In this document: positions 44,729 to 57,025 of the stretch, piece by piece
How positions within the stretch are numbered: position 1 is the first letter of the stretch
How the letters are laid out: each line of letters begins with the position of its first letter
Origin: Cryptomeria japonica
Lineage: Eukaryota > Streptophyta > Pinopsida > Cupressales > Cupressaceae
Direction of reading: 5' to 3'
Assembly (NCBI RefSeq): GCF_030272615.1
Contig: NC_081410.1
Coordinates: 507,371,942 to 507,435,941 of the forward strand
DNA length: 64,000 nucleotides
Notes under the pieces: model-generated
Seen by the model: only the letters and a program-made list of their open reading frames with translations
The model's database searches: none
Told to the model about the DNA's origin: nothing
Translations under genes and position numbers: made by a program

Positions 44729-45893
44729 TATTGGATATTATTTTTTCATTGATCCCAACATGTTCTTGTGATTTGCTCTAGTGTTTGCTAATTGAGAAGA
44801 TCTTATGATCCAGTTTGTAGTGTTGTTTTGCAGAGTTTAGTATTTCCTCTACTATATTTTAATATGATCTGATCTTGTGCTAAGAACTTGGGATATCGCT
44901 TAGGATGGTATTGTGTATCTTCATTTTATATGGTTCATGATTTGGTGCTTTTCAAGTTATCTTTCTTTGTGACAATTGTTTACTAGTTGTATTCTTGAGT
45001 TTCAGATGTTGATCGATGAAGATCTGATAAGCAGTGTTGGTGAAATTGTTATTGATGATTCTAATGTTCTTTCTGGTGTTTCTTGATCATGTCCTCTTTT
45101 AAATATTGATCTACATTTATCTTCGTACAAATTTTTGATGGTTTCTATGAACCGGTGATGATTTTCGTGTTATGCATTTTTCTTGGTGATGTAGCATGTT
45201 GCAGTTGATCTTGGCATGATTTTTGATGGAGTTCTGCATTTGAGAATTTGAATTAGGTCGATGTTATGTCATGTAAATAATTATATTGTTCTAGTGGTCT
45301 ATCTTTGTATCATTTGATGTAATTTTGTAATTGAGGGTTGAGGGTTTAGCCGACCTTGTTTTTCAAGGTTGATGAATTGTATATATAAGTGATATATTCA
45401 TGTAATTTAGGTGTTGATATTGTGTCTGTATTGTCAGAGAGTGGTGTAAGTCTAAACAAGTGATTTATCCTTTGGTATCATGATTGTGTGGAGATCGGTA
45501 TTGCTGAGAAGACAATTGTACTTAACTAGAACTGTGATTGTAGTTTGAATCTTGTTGTAAGTTAGTGAGACTTCCTTGAGGGTTGTATCCTTTCAAGCCA
45601 TTATCTTTTGAGCAGTGAGCTCTAGGTAGTTGGCCTGAATGAATGTGCATTCCCCATTGTAATATTTCACATACTATTGCAGACTATCATCTTATTGTGG
45701 GTAGGCTCCCACCATAGTTTTCCCCCTAACCAGGTTTTCCATGTCAAAATATTGGTGTTGTGTGTTCTGTTGTTAATTTTCTTATCTTTATTATTGTTGC
45801 ATTTTATCAGATGCGTTTTTGTGATTAAGTTAGTACATCTGGTGAAGACTGATTCACCCCTCCTCTTAGTCTTCCTCCTCCTCGTTGTTAACA
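44729..45893 (+). repeat. 3' LTR of Copia P, copy B
   Basis: It follows the purine tract aaagggggagat, starts TATTGGATAT (same TG to TA change as copy A) and ends GTTAACA, followed by caacc. Confidence 0.94.
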
Positions 45894-45898
45894 CAACC

Positions 45899-46357
45899 AC
45901 TCTCCATTTTCAAATTCTATTCTCCTTCCCAAGACTATAGGGGTTAATAGCTTTTTGGCTTGTAATTCTATGGTTGACATGTCTAACATGACTATTTGTT
46001 TCTCCTTCTACAAAAACCTTACCAACTACATCTAGCGTTTCGGCTATCCCTTAGGCCTTGATGAAATCTCAACTCAAAAAATCCTTTGTTGATTTAATAT
46101 GTAAACCCTTAAAGGGATCTTCTGTTACATCCATAAATTGCCTCCCCTATTGTTCCTTTGTTTCAAACATTGTATTTGGTGAGGAGGTGTTGGACAATAT
46201 CTCTTACTTTGAAAGGAAGGGACTCATTTGAAGGTTCAATCATTTGATGCCCTTTCTTCTTGAGCTACATTCTAGGATTTCAAAGTAGTGACTTTAGGTT
46301 GAGGTTTAGATTTACCCCTATTCTCATGGTTTCTTTTCTAGTTTTTTCAATATTAAT
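45899..46357 (+). pseudogene. LINE ORF1 relic (DUF4283-like N-terminal part), copy B
   Basis: The same relic as 2367-2825, with the HGFFSSFFN-type end just before the ~4 kb insert (here HGFFSSFFN is kept). It has stops in similar places. It resumes at about 57026. The P insertion lies at its upstream edge. Confidence 0.63.
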
Positions 46358-47410
46358 TGTAATGCCCGCCAAAATACCCTAGAGAAATAAAGATAACTAA
46401 CAACAAATGGAGATAAATTCCTTTTCAAAAAACATCATCTAATGAAACACATATAATTATCTACTCTAGTGCATTAAACATTCCTTATCGTAATATCCAT
46501 ACACCATCATGAATATTTAAGCATAATCACATAAACTAATACACATGTGGAAATATACACAACACAATACTTCTAACCATCTCCCCTAGGGTATCTCAAA
46601 TTCATTACCTAGACTATCATCATAAGCAATAAGATAATGGTAACTATCAAACCAATGCATGTAGTAGATCCATTATCACTTATTCTTTCCATGCACATAT
46701 GCAAAATTAATTCCAATCTACTTATCATGAATGTGATCTTAATCAATACAGTTACCATACAACCCTATCAGGTTCATTTTAGAGTACCAATACCAAATGT
46801 TCCTAATCCCTTTTCACATTAAAAATCCTATAACATTAAATCATTCCTATATGATATTTTCACATAACCATTCCTTCTCAATAATCATTGCAACATACAC
46901 ATAATGCCAATGCACAATAATGAATTCAACCTCATCATTTCCATTAATGAACCGATTCCCATATACAATATGATACATCATATGTTCTTTACATGAATCA
47001 AGACCATGTTATAATACATCAACTACCATTTCATATATATTATACTTTTACTTCAAGGAGCATAACACTCAATTATACAAATACAATGATCTCATGAAAT
47101 CTACATATACATATGCCATATGAATCATGTACATCAATCTATTATTAAATCTATCCATAAGCTGAAGAGATAACAATCCACATCCACACATAGAAGCACC
47201 CAATGAAGACATCCCAATAGAAGAACACATCAAACCATGTGGAACCAATGAAAACACCCCCATGCTAGGAGATGACACAAGGTCTGACTTACATTCTAGA
47301 CCGAGGGTGACACCTAACGACCAAGGAGAACTCAACAAATTAAGAACCACAACCAAGAATAAACCAAAACAATAAGCCAAAACAAATCATATGGTTGATC
47401 ATAAACATAG
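46358..47410 (+). repeat. Solo-LTR-like insert (~4 kb), left part, copy B
   Basis: Starts TGTAATGCCCGCC as in copy A. It continues at 54085-57025 after Copia M, total about 3.99 kb. The 103-codon minus ORF (47069-47380) is again open but differs from copy A mainly by replacement changes. Confidence 0.62.
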
Positions 47411-48460
47411 TGTTAGGACTCGGAGGCAACTAAGAGGGGGGTGGGGGAATTAGTTGTCTAATAATTTTATCTTAAATACAACTTAACCAAACTTGATGCT
47501 GGTAAATAGATTAATAGTTAATAACAATACTGATGAACCTTAATGCATGAAACAAAAAGAGAAACAATATCCACAACACATAACATAAAGATTTGTATGT
47601 GTAAACCCTGTAAGGGGAAAAACCACGGTGGGAAAACTTACCCACAATTAGATGATACTACTGTAGATAGTATGTGTTAACAAATGGGGTCTGCACATGC
47701 AGAAAGGCCAGTTGCCTAGAGCTCACTGCTCAATCACAAAATAGGAGTCACACTAACTACAATTGGATGATTTAAATCCATTGATAATGTACAGCTCAAA
47801 GTAGCATCTCCAATGCTGGATTCAGTACCGGTTAAGCTTTGATTGTCTTCTTCAAACCTTTCTTGAATCTTCAAATGATGTTTGCATGAGTAACTCTGCT
47901 TATATTCACATATACCAAATATCACAACCTTATAATACCTTATCACTTATCACCTCTATATAAATCTCAAAATTGAGATCTTACATATATACCAAAACCT
48001 AAGACCAAATGTGTAGGTCGGATTACTAAGAATAATACAATAAAATAAATTACAAAAAGTCAAGATGTGATGCATCATGTCGGCTCAACAAAAATATTAA
48101 TTAATTAAACCATCTCCATAATGTGTCATGCTAATCTAGAATAGATAATGCATGTCGGTCCATAAGCTAGACCAATTTGTCAGTAAACAACAAATATGTC
48201 AACCCAGTTAGACCAATAACCAAATCTCCAAAACCAAGTGTCCAAACCATGTCTTCAACATAACCAAGTGATCTCTAGATGATAACAAGTCATCCTCAGT
48301 GCTGGTGAACAATATAACCTGTCAGTGAACCAAATACCAGTGACTATGCATAAGTCACTGAACTTGTCGGTTAACATAACCAAAGATCTCTAGAAGGATA
48401 AGTGTTGATAAGTGTTGACATCAATGACAAAACCAATGCAACATATCCATAATACCAACA
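47411..48460 (-). repeat. 3' LTR of Copia M, copy B
   Basis: Plus-strand tgttaggact to aataccaaca, followed by the polypurine tract (atccccctcttgc on the plus strand). Confidence 0.93.
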
Positions 48461-48849
48461 ATATCCCCCTCTTGCATTGATGGCAACACAAGATGGCAAA
48501 ACCATCTAAGTGCCGAAGCATAAATGCCAATAAACCAAAAACCAACAATCACCAGAAGAGATTAGTACAAATGCAGAGAGTAAATATCTCTCCCCTAATG
48601 AATAATATCTCCCCAAAAGATAATGTGTTTTTCCATACATATCTCTCCCCCTTTGACATCAAATGCCAAAGTAATGCAAATACAAGATAAAATCAGTTCA
48701 TAGAACCAAAATACCAACTTAAAGAAACTACTCCCCCTGAGAAGTAGCTCTCCTCCATCAAAGCCGAAAAAGGTTTCTCTGTAAATTCTGACAGTTTGAT
48801 ACCAAGCATCAACTATCTAAGTCTCTACTAGTGAGGGTATGACCCCAAG

Positions 48850-49290
48850 CTGTTCTCTGAGATATTCAAAAGTTTCCTTTGGCAAAAGCTTAGTAAAGAT
48901 GTCTGCATTCTACTCTTTAGTATTCACATAAACCAATCTCACTTCTTTTGCTTCAACATTCTCTTTCAGAAAATTGTATTTGATAGAAACATGTTTAGTT
49001 TTAGAGTGAAATACTAGATTATTAGATATATCAATTGCTTCCATATTATCACAATAAATGATTATAAGCTATTTGCATTTTACCTTTATGTACTTCAACA
49101 TTTGTTTAATCCATAATACCTTAGTACAATTGGTTGTTGTTGCAACATATTTTGATTCTGTTCTTGATAATGATGTACAACTTTGTTTCTTTCTTAACCA
49201 TGAAATTAATCTACTACCAAGAAATAATGATCTGTTAGTGGTGTTCTTTTTGGCATCTACATCTCCTACCCAATTAGCATCGGTTTATGC
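48850..49290 (-). pseudogene. Copia M RNase H (copy B)
   Basis: The minus strand from about 49290 reads WVGDVDAKK and RLISWL-like residues, then YCDNMEAIDISNN, HSKTKHVSIKYNFL and a NTKE-xADIFTKLLPKE end. In-frame stops are present near 49070 and 48910. It matches 5344-5790. Confidence 0.85.
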
Positions 49291-50475
49291 ACATAACTCA
49301 AAATTTTCATCTTTAGGATACCATAAACCAAGATTTGTTGTGCCTTGTAAATACCAGAAAATCCTTTTTACTGTTGATTCATGATTTTCTCTAGGATTAC
49401 TCTCAAATCTTGAAACAATAAACTCTGCATTCATTATATCAGGTCTTGTTTGGGTCAAATACAGTAAACCTCCAATCATAGATTTGTATCTTGTCAGATT
49501 AACAGGAGTTGAATCATCCTTCAATGATAGTTTATCAGTTGTAGTCATAGGATTACTTACCGGTTTAGAGTTTTCCATACCAAATTTTTTCATTAATTCC
49601 TTCAAATACTTTGATTGGCATAAGAATATACCTTTACCAGTCTGTGAAATCTGCAATCCTAAAAATAATTTTATCTCCCCAATCATAGACATTTCAAATT
49701 CTTCTTGCATCTTGTTAGAAAAGTCTTTACACAATCCATCTTCTCCTCCAAAAATTTTTCATCAACAAAAACTTCAATAACCAAAATGTCTTCATTAGTC
49801 ACTTTGAAATATAAGTTGTTGTCAGTATTACCTTTAGTGTAACCAAGCTTCATAAGATATTTGTCCAACCTATCATACCAAGCTCTAGGAGCTTGCTTCA
49901 ATCCATATAAAGCTTTCCTTAACCTGCAAACCATATATTTATCATTTTTTAATGAAAATCCATCAAGTTGTTCAATGTAAACTTCCTCTTCAAGATCACC
50001 TTTCTAAAATGCACATTTAACATCCATTTGATAAACTTTATAGTTTTTGTGTGCTGCAAGTGAAAGAAATAATCTAGCTGCCTCAATTCTAGCTACCGAT
50101 GCAAAGGTTTCATTGTAATCAATTCCTTCTTTCTGTGAATATCCCTTACACACTAATCTTTCTTTGTTTATGATTACCTTACCATCTTCATTAAGTTTAT
50201 TTCTGAATGCCCATTTAGTTCCAATTACATTTTTATTTTTTAGGTGGGGGAACCAATGTCCATGTATTGTTCTTTTCAATTTGTTCCAATTCATCTTCCA
50301 TAGCCTTAATCCAATTTTTATCTTCACATACCTCAATGACAGATGCTGGTTCAATTTGAGAAATTAAACATACCTCTTCATTTGTCAGTCTTCCTCTAGT
50401 CATAACTCCTTGATACTTATTCCCAATTATCTGACTTTTAGAGTGATTCAATCTTACATACCTGGGTGTGTTCAC
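49285..50475 (-). pseudogene. Copia M reverse transcriptase (copy B)
   Basis: Frames 50475-50233 ([14 protein letters not shown]), 50354-50004 ([27 protein letters not shown]), 49934-49683 (LYGLKQAPRAWYDRLDKYL) and 49734-49285 (FLGLQISQTGKGIFL, LLYLTQTRPDI) make up the RT. One base is missing at the catalytic box, giving FVDEKFLEEK in place of [11 protein letters not shown], a frameshift not shared with copy A. The inner LYGLKQAPRAWYD motif is better kept here. Confidence 0.92.
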
Positions 50476-51246
50476 TTGCTATTGTTCTTCAGTCACTGTG
50501 GAATTCTCTGATGATGCCAGTGTGATTGGATCAACATTTTGTATCGGTGCGCTCTATATAAGTTCATTTGTGATTATCTCAATTGTCGGTTCAGAATCCA
50601 AAGACATTGAATTTCTTCTAAAGTGTTCATCAATCTTCACACTTACACTCTCAATGGTTTTCTGCAATCTCTTATTAAAACATCTATATGGTTTTCTTTT
50701 AGATGAATACCCAGGAAATATTCCTTCATCACTTCTAGGATCAAATTTACCAATATACTCATCTCTCCTAATGTAAAATTTTCTTCCAAATATTCAGAAG
50801 TACTTAAGAGTAGGAATATTACCAAACCATAATTCATAGGGTGTCTTACCGGTTTCACCTTTGATGTGAACTCTGTTGAAAGTGTAAACCGTTGTATTCA
50901 CTGCTTCTCTCCAATACACATGAGGTAGATTTGCTTATGATATCATGCTTCTGGCTACATCTAGAATAATTTTATTCTTCCTTTCAACAACTCCATTTTT
51001 CTGAGGTGTCTGAGGTGCTGATAGTCATCTTTTGATTCCATTCACTTCACAAAATGTATTGAACTCCTTAGATGTAAATTCACCTCCTTGATATGATCTT
51101 AAACATTTGATTTTCTTACGGGTTTCATTCTCTACAAGTACCTTGAGTAATTCAAATTTCCCAAAAGCTTATGATTTATCCCTGAGAAAAGTAACCTGAC
51201 ACATTCTAGAATAATCATCAATGATTACCATAAAGTATATATCTCC
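50476..51246 (-). pseudogene. Copia M integrase core and C-terminus (copy B)
   Basis: Leftward from 51246: MCQVTFLRDKS, a RSYQGGEF site (Asp replaced by Tyr as in copy A), GVVERKNKI with the Glu, VYWREAVNTTVYTFNR, KTPYELWFG and GIFPGYSSKRK. Several stops break it. It follows directly from the long protease/integrase frame. Confidence 0.88.
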
Positions 51247-52089
51247 CTATAGACATCTTGTTCTTGCCAGACCACACAAGTCAGTATGAATTAAATCAAG
51301 AACATCATTGGTTTTCTCAGAAATACTTTTGAAAGTTGTTCTAACTTGCTTTCCCAATTGACATTCCTTACATACCGGATTATGAGGTCTTACAATCTTA
51401 GGTAAATCCCTTACTGCCTTAAATGAACTAATCTTCACAATGCGATCAAAATTTACATGACATAGTCTTTTATGCCATAACCAACTTTCATCAATATGTG
51501 CAATCAAGCATGTCTTTTCAATGTTATTCAAATGAAATATATTACCTCTAGTCTGATTACCAGTTGCAATGTCCAAACAAGTTGTATTCATGATTTTGCA
51601 TTTACCATTCTTGAATTGTAACTGAAATCCTTTTTCAACTAATTGACCAACACTCAAAAGATTGTGCTTCAAACCTTCAACATAATAAACATTATCAGTA
51701 TTGTGCTTACCATCAAAAGATATAGTGCCTTTTTCTTTGATCAAACAAGCTTTTTCATCTCCAAATCTTACTAGACCTCCATTGTATTCCTGAAAAGATA
51801 AGAATTTACTTTTATCGCCAGTCATATGATGTGAACATCCAGAATCTATAATCCATTCATCATTTTCTTCTATTTTAGCTGTCAAGGCTTGTTCTACTAG
51901 TGGAGCAGTAGGTGTCGGTTGATCTTCTGTTATTACAACAAAATCCCATCCATTATCTCTTGGTTCTTCATTAGAATCACCAATAACTCCTTCATCAACA
52001 TAGTAACAAGATTTTTCTCTATTCTTCTTAAATATGTATCTCTGATATTCAGGGTTAGGCTTATATGTTCTTTTAGATTCTTCTCTCAA
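51247..52089 (-). pseudogene. Copia M protease and GAG-pre-integrase (280-codon open frame)
   Basis: The longest intact piece of M. It has an acidic/Tyr-rich lead-in, then EWIIDSGCSHHMTGDKSKF (catalytic DSG), GTISFDGKHNTDNVYYVEG, NLLSVGQLVEKGFQLQFKNG, WLWHKRLCHVNFDRIVKISS, CKECQLGKQVRT and LDLIHTDLCG at the start of the integrase. Position for position it covers what copy A has partly lost. It is one domain run of a dead polyprotein. Confidence 0.93.
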
Positions 52090-52977
52090 TCTTTAATGTC
52101 TGTCCGGACATCTAGATGCCGTATAACAAATTTTAATGCAGTTAAAACATTTAAAAGGTGCTTTACCTTCATACTTACTTCCAATAGGACCTTTAGGCAT
52201 TTTCCTTGCAAATAGTGCTTCAAGCTCTTCAAGTTCTTCATTTTCCCCCCTGATGTCTTCAAGTTCTCTTGCATAAAGTGCTTTCTAATCAGATTTATCA
52301 GTTTATGATGAAGATGTTGCAGATGATGATGCTTTGAAAGATAAATCTATCTTAATTGTAGCAACATGACCAAATTCCTCAAGCTCAAATGCTGAAAGTT
52401 TTCCAACCAAGGTATCACTAAACACTGATGTATTAGGCATGGTTCTCAACTCATTTATAGAAGTTACTTTCATTTTGTATGCAAGTGGCAATGCTCCTAA
52501 AACTTTAGAAACAATTTCATCTTCACTTAAGGAACCTCCACAACATTTTATTCCCAAAACAATTTCATTAACCCTTTCCATAAATGCAAAAAATCTTTCA
52601 TCTTCTTCCATTTTCAAATTTTCATACCTGGCTCGGAAGCATTCCAGTTTTGCAATTTTGATAGTGGTATCTCCTTCATTCAATGTTTCCAACTTGTCCC
52701 AAATAGCTTTAGCAGTAGATCAGTCTGATAATCCCATGATTTGTTGATCTGACAAGGCACTCAAGAGTGCTTCTCTTGCTTTCCAATCATTCTCTTGATC
52801 CTTACCCAATGTAGGTGGATTAGGTTGACTTGGTGTAGGACCAACATAACCATTCTGTGTAACATTCCATATGTCTCTTCCAATGTAATTCAGATGTGTC
52901 TCCATTCTGATCTTCCATATACCATAGTTAGTTCCATCAAGTTTCAGATTGTCCTTCCTGAAATAGTTAGCTTCCAT
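52090..52977 (-). pseudogene. Copia M Gag (copy B)
   Basis: The ATG at 52977 opens MEANYFRKDNLKLDGTNYGI and WKIRMETHLNYIG, the DUF4219/UBN2-like start of a Copia Gag, ending at a stop near 52720. The next frame (52692-52303) has NLKMEEDERFFAFMERVNE and LGALPLAYKMKVTS. The zinc knuckle at about 52110-52150 reads CFNCIKICYTASRC, where the Gly and His of CxxCxxxGHxxxxC are Cys and Tyr, so it is broken. Confidence 0.9.
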
Positions 52978-53019
52978 AGAATCTCCTCAAGTTGTTAAAC
53001 TTCTAGAAAAGAGGACTTA

Positions 53020-53032
53020 GCTCTGATACCAA
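53020..53032 (-). other. Primer-binding site of Copia M, copy B
   Basis: The minus strand reads TTGGTATCAGAGC, an exact initiator-Met-tRNA complement. Confidence 0.92.
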
Positions 53033-53033
53033 C

Positions 53034-54079
53034 TATTAGGACCGAGAGGAAATTGAGAGGGGGGAGGTGAATCAGTTGTCTAATAATATTATCTCAAATA
53101 AAACTTAACCAAACTTGATATTTAATATTGGTAAACCAAACTTGATGTCGGTAAATAGATTAACAGTTAATAAAAGTACCAATGAAACTTAATGCATGAA
53201 ACAGAAAGAGAAACAATATCCACAACACATAACATAGATATTTGTACGTGTAAACCCTGTAGGGGAAAAAACATGGTGGGAAACCTTACCCACAATTAGA
53301 TGATACTACTACAGATAGTATGTGTTAACAAATGGGGTCTGCACATGTAGAAAGGCTAGCTGCCTAGAGCTCACTGCTCAATCACAAAATAAGAGTCACA
53401 CTGACTACAATTGGATGATTTAAATCCAATGATAATGTACTGCTCAAAGTAGCATCTGCAATGCTGGATTGAGTACAAGTTAAGCTTTGATTGTCTTCTT
53501 CAAACCTTTCTTGAATCTTCAAATGATGTTTGCGTGAGTAGCTCTACTTATATTCGCATATACCAAATATCACAACCTTATAATACTTTATCACATATCA
53601 CCTCTATATAAATCTCACAATTTAGATCTTACATAAATACCAAAACCTAAGACCAAATGTGTAGCTCGGCTTACTAAAAATAATACAATAAAATCAATTA
53701 CAACAAGTCAAGATGTGATGCATCATGTGAGCTCAACAACAATATTAATTGATTAAACCATTTGCATAACATGTCGGTCCATAACCTAGACCAATTTACC
53801 AGTAAATAACAAATATGTCAACCCGGTTAGACCAATAACCAAATCTCCAAAACCAAGTTTCCAAACCATGTCTTCGACATAACTAAGTGATCTCCAGATG
53901 ATAATAAGTCATCCTTAGTGCCGGTGAACAATATAACCTGCTAATGAACCAAATACTAGTGACTGTGCATAAGTCACTGAACTTGCCGGTGAACATAACC
54001 AAAGATCTCCACAAGGATGAGTCTTGATAAGTATTGACATTAATGAAAAAACCAATGCAACATATCCATAATAACAACA
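53034..54079 (-). repeat. 5' LTR of Copia M, copy B
   Basis: Starts tattaggac on the plus strand (TG mutated to TA) and ends ataacaaca. A TATA-like box on the minus strand is at about 53601-53613. Confidence 0.92.
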
Positions 54080-54084
54080 CATAG

Positions 54085-55591
54085 AAACTCCCAAAGGTGT
54101 ACCAATGACCATGACATAAGGAATAAGAACAATGGACAAGGACACATGTAGGAGTGGAGTGTCATCACATACTATCCTCATATATAAGGGAAAACCTCAC
54201 CCTAATAGCCATGTCTCTACATGCTATTCTAAAAAACAAGGGCTTATCATAAGGATAGACATGTGGATCCATCTCAACCTATGAGAGGACAAGGGAGATT
54301 GACTTGCCATCTCAATGGCCTTCCCAATATTATCCTAAAAAATCCTCCCTAGGACTAAGTCTTGGGGCTCACATCGTTTATTATCTTGATTAGGTGAAAC
54401 CTAATTACCCAACCCATCTAATTAATTAATATGTTATCACTTATTTACCACAAGGAAAACTTCCAATGTGCCCTGGTGGTCTAGACTCTAAGCATCCTGA
54501 CTAGGAACCTCTTCGAAGTCTATCTCTCATGACCCCAGTCATGACATGAAAGCCCAGTCCACCTAACCATGTTCCATGACCTTAGGGTAACATAAAATAT
54601 AAGGAGGCTCAATAGAAACATCAAGAAAGTATCCCGAACACATAAGCAATAAGCACAATAGTCAAATGCCAAGTTGCCAAAGCATAAACAAGTGCCTCAC
54701 CAATAATCAACATGGTAATAAATATGAGTAAGGGAAAAATCCATCTTACTCATCCATAAAAAATATCAAATCCTCAACAACAATGCACAACCATCTCATT
54801 GGAGCTAAAAGAAACCATCCTCAATAGCAAGGCTCATCAACTCGCTAGAGCAACAATTGCACATCCTCAATGACAAGGTACTAATCATCTTGTTGGATCC
54901 ATAAACACATTAGATAATCAAATCCAAACTATAATAAATGCTCAAGAATCTCATAAATATCCACAATGCCTCTGATACAAGACAACACTTAAGAAAACTA
55001 CTCAAAAGTATAAAACCATAAAATACAAGACTTGCAGACTAATGCTTATCACCGTATCACACGAGAGTCAAATGGTCACTAGATGAAGCTTGTTCCAATT
55101 TGACGAGAAAGTGTGATTGGACCAACCACACAATATATTGGGTATTGTGGCATCACTGGAAAACTAAACACATAGAACTACAAGTTAGGAATTGTGAAGT
55201 TCCAGGAAGCCCCGATACCGCCGATGTTGGCTTATCGGGAAGGCCACTAATAAAATAAAATCGGGTATCCTAAGTTTGAAATAGGAGAGATAATTATGAA
55301 TAAATTTATGCAAAATAAATAAAAAGCCACAAATCTAAGAAAAATACCATGATGAAATCAAAACATGAGACCAGTCAAAAATCTCAGATAGCGACTCCAG
55401 ACAGAATCGAAGAAATAATCAACTTACAAAGAGTGGTAACAGAGCTCTCGTAATCTCATAGGTAACAAATATAGATCAAATAAATACAATACAATACAAA
55501 ATCTATTCTCACAAAAGATAAGCAGTCAAAAAATAATAAGGATACACACAACACATAGAGGACAAGGTCAGAGCCATACATGGATAACGCA

Positions 55592-55627
<36 letters not shown>

Positions 55628-57025
55628 TACACACATATATCTCCAATCCATATGTTAAACCTTATAAATGATATCCAAATGTATTTTCCCAACAGATAAT
55701 ATCATGCATGGAGGATACATTCTTTTCAAAATAAATTGCAGAGAAAGAGAGAAAAATCGACCAACCTAGATAATTAGAAGTGATGGTAAGCAATTCAAAG
55801 AAAAGCCAAACCCAATCCAAAAACCAGCAAGACAAAACCAAGCAAATCCCCAAACCGACCAATATCTCCAATACACATGAAAATAATTCCTGAAGCTATC
55901 CCACAAAATGCTCAGAGAACTTAATAAATAGATTTCATTCAAAAACTATGCAATAGAATTGGCCAATCAAAATATTCAAAAAATACTATATTTCATACCA
56001 ACCCTTTCCTGAATTCGAGGTAAGAAATATTAAATAATATCATTTGCTTACTCCACAACTTACAACCAATTGAATAATAGGGTAGGTAGATAAAAATAAT
56101 ATTTAATCAACCCAATTAGTAACAAAGGGAATAATAATAATATAACAACCAATACCAATTAAATAATAAAACAAAGCCCAATAAAGTAAATCGAAGCCAA
56201 TTATAAATAAATACCACAAATAATAATAAAACCATAACCAACATAAAACCATAAATATTTAAACAATAAATAAATACAAACTATTAAACCAATAAATTAA
56301 TAAAATATTAATGCAATAACAATAACAATAATAGATCACTCAATAGAATATCCAGTCTAGACATTAATTTAATTTGTTTAAACTATCTGACTTAAGCCTA
56401 GAGTGTATCGAGGGATCTCATGCCATCTCCAACAACTTGCTTTTGGGATGAAGACACACTCAGACCTGTGAAGCCAGGTGAATTCAATATTTGGTACCTG
56501 CAATCCTCTATCCACCAATCCTTGATACATATACAATAATGTATATCATTAATGATCAAGAAGGTGATAGAGAATTGTGATGTCATATCGTGCTTCATAA
56601 TGAGTGAGATGACATCATCTCTAATTATGAGTATACTAGAAGACAATTACAACAATCATAGGATCAACTCACCTAGTATGATCATGAACTAGGGTAAGTG
56701 TGACCAAGATATCATCGGAATCCCATAACAATATAATCCGTCCATGAATCATAAATACATACAGATCATCAAATATAAGTTCATCAATATAATAATCAAG
56801 GATAGATGTCACCATATAACATATGTCCATGTAAAATATCTAGCATCATCCATCATATAGATCATCAAACATCATAAGTAAATCAAATATCCATCATCAT
56901 GAATAAGCATCTGTAATCTAAATGAGATCATAAGAATTGACTAGATATCATCAAAATATCAATCATAAGTCTAAGCAAGTCTATTGAAGCATAAATCAAA
57001 ATATGAGTCTAGGAGGGATACTACA
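54085..57025 (+). repeat. Solo-LTR-like insert (~4 kb), right part, copy B
   Basis: Continues from 46358-47410 and ends GGATACTACA. It lacks about 117 bp found in copy A (12252-12368), and its CA repeat is expanded. No coding is seen. Confidence 0.6.
55594..55625. repeat. (CA)16 microsatellite
   Basis: A perfect 32 bp CA run. The matching place in copy A (11498-11509) has (CA)6, so the repeat grew or shrank after duplication. Confidence 0.95.

Larger units (their letters stand above)
39134..45893 (+). mobile_element. Ty1/Copia retrotransposon P, copy B (full length)
   Basis: A complete plus-strand Copia element: 5' LTR 39134-40383, primer site 40385-40397, Gag, protease, integrase, RT, RNase H, polypurine tract 44717-44728 and 3' LTR 44729-45893, between perfect caacc repeats. 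Stops and frameshifts occur in every domain. The segment between RT and RNase H is deleted, with the same junction as copy A, so P was defective before the block was duplicated. Confidence 0.96.
47411..54079 (-). mobile_element. Ty1/Copia retrotransposon M, copy B (full length)
   Basis: LTRs 47411-48460 and 53034-54079 (about 1.05 kb each) between perfect catag repeats (47406-47410 and 54080-54084). Gag, protease, integrase, RT and RNase H read right to left. The primer site is at 53020-53032. It keeps the 591 bp of gag/protease that copy A lacks, so it is the better guide to the family, but it still has stops and a frameshift in RT. Confidence 0.96.
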
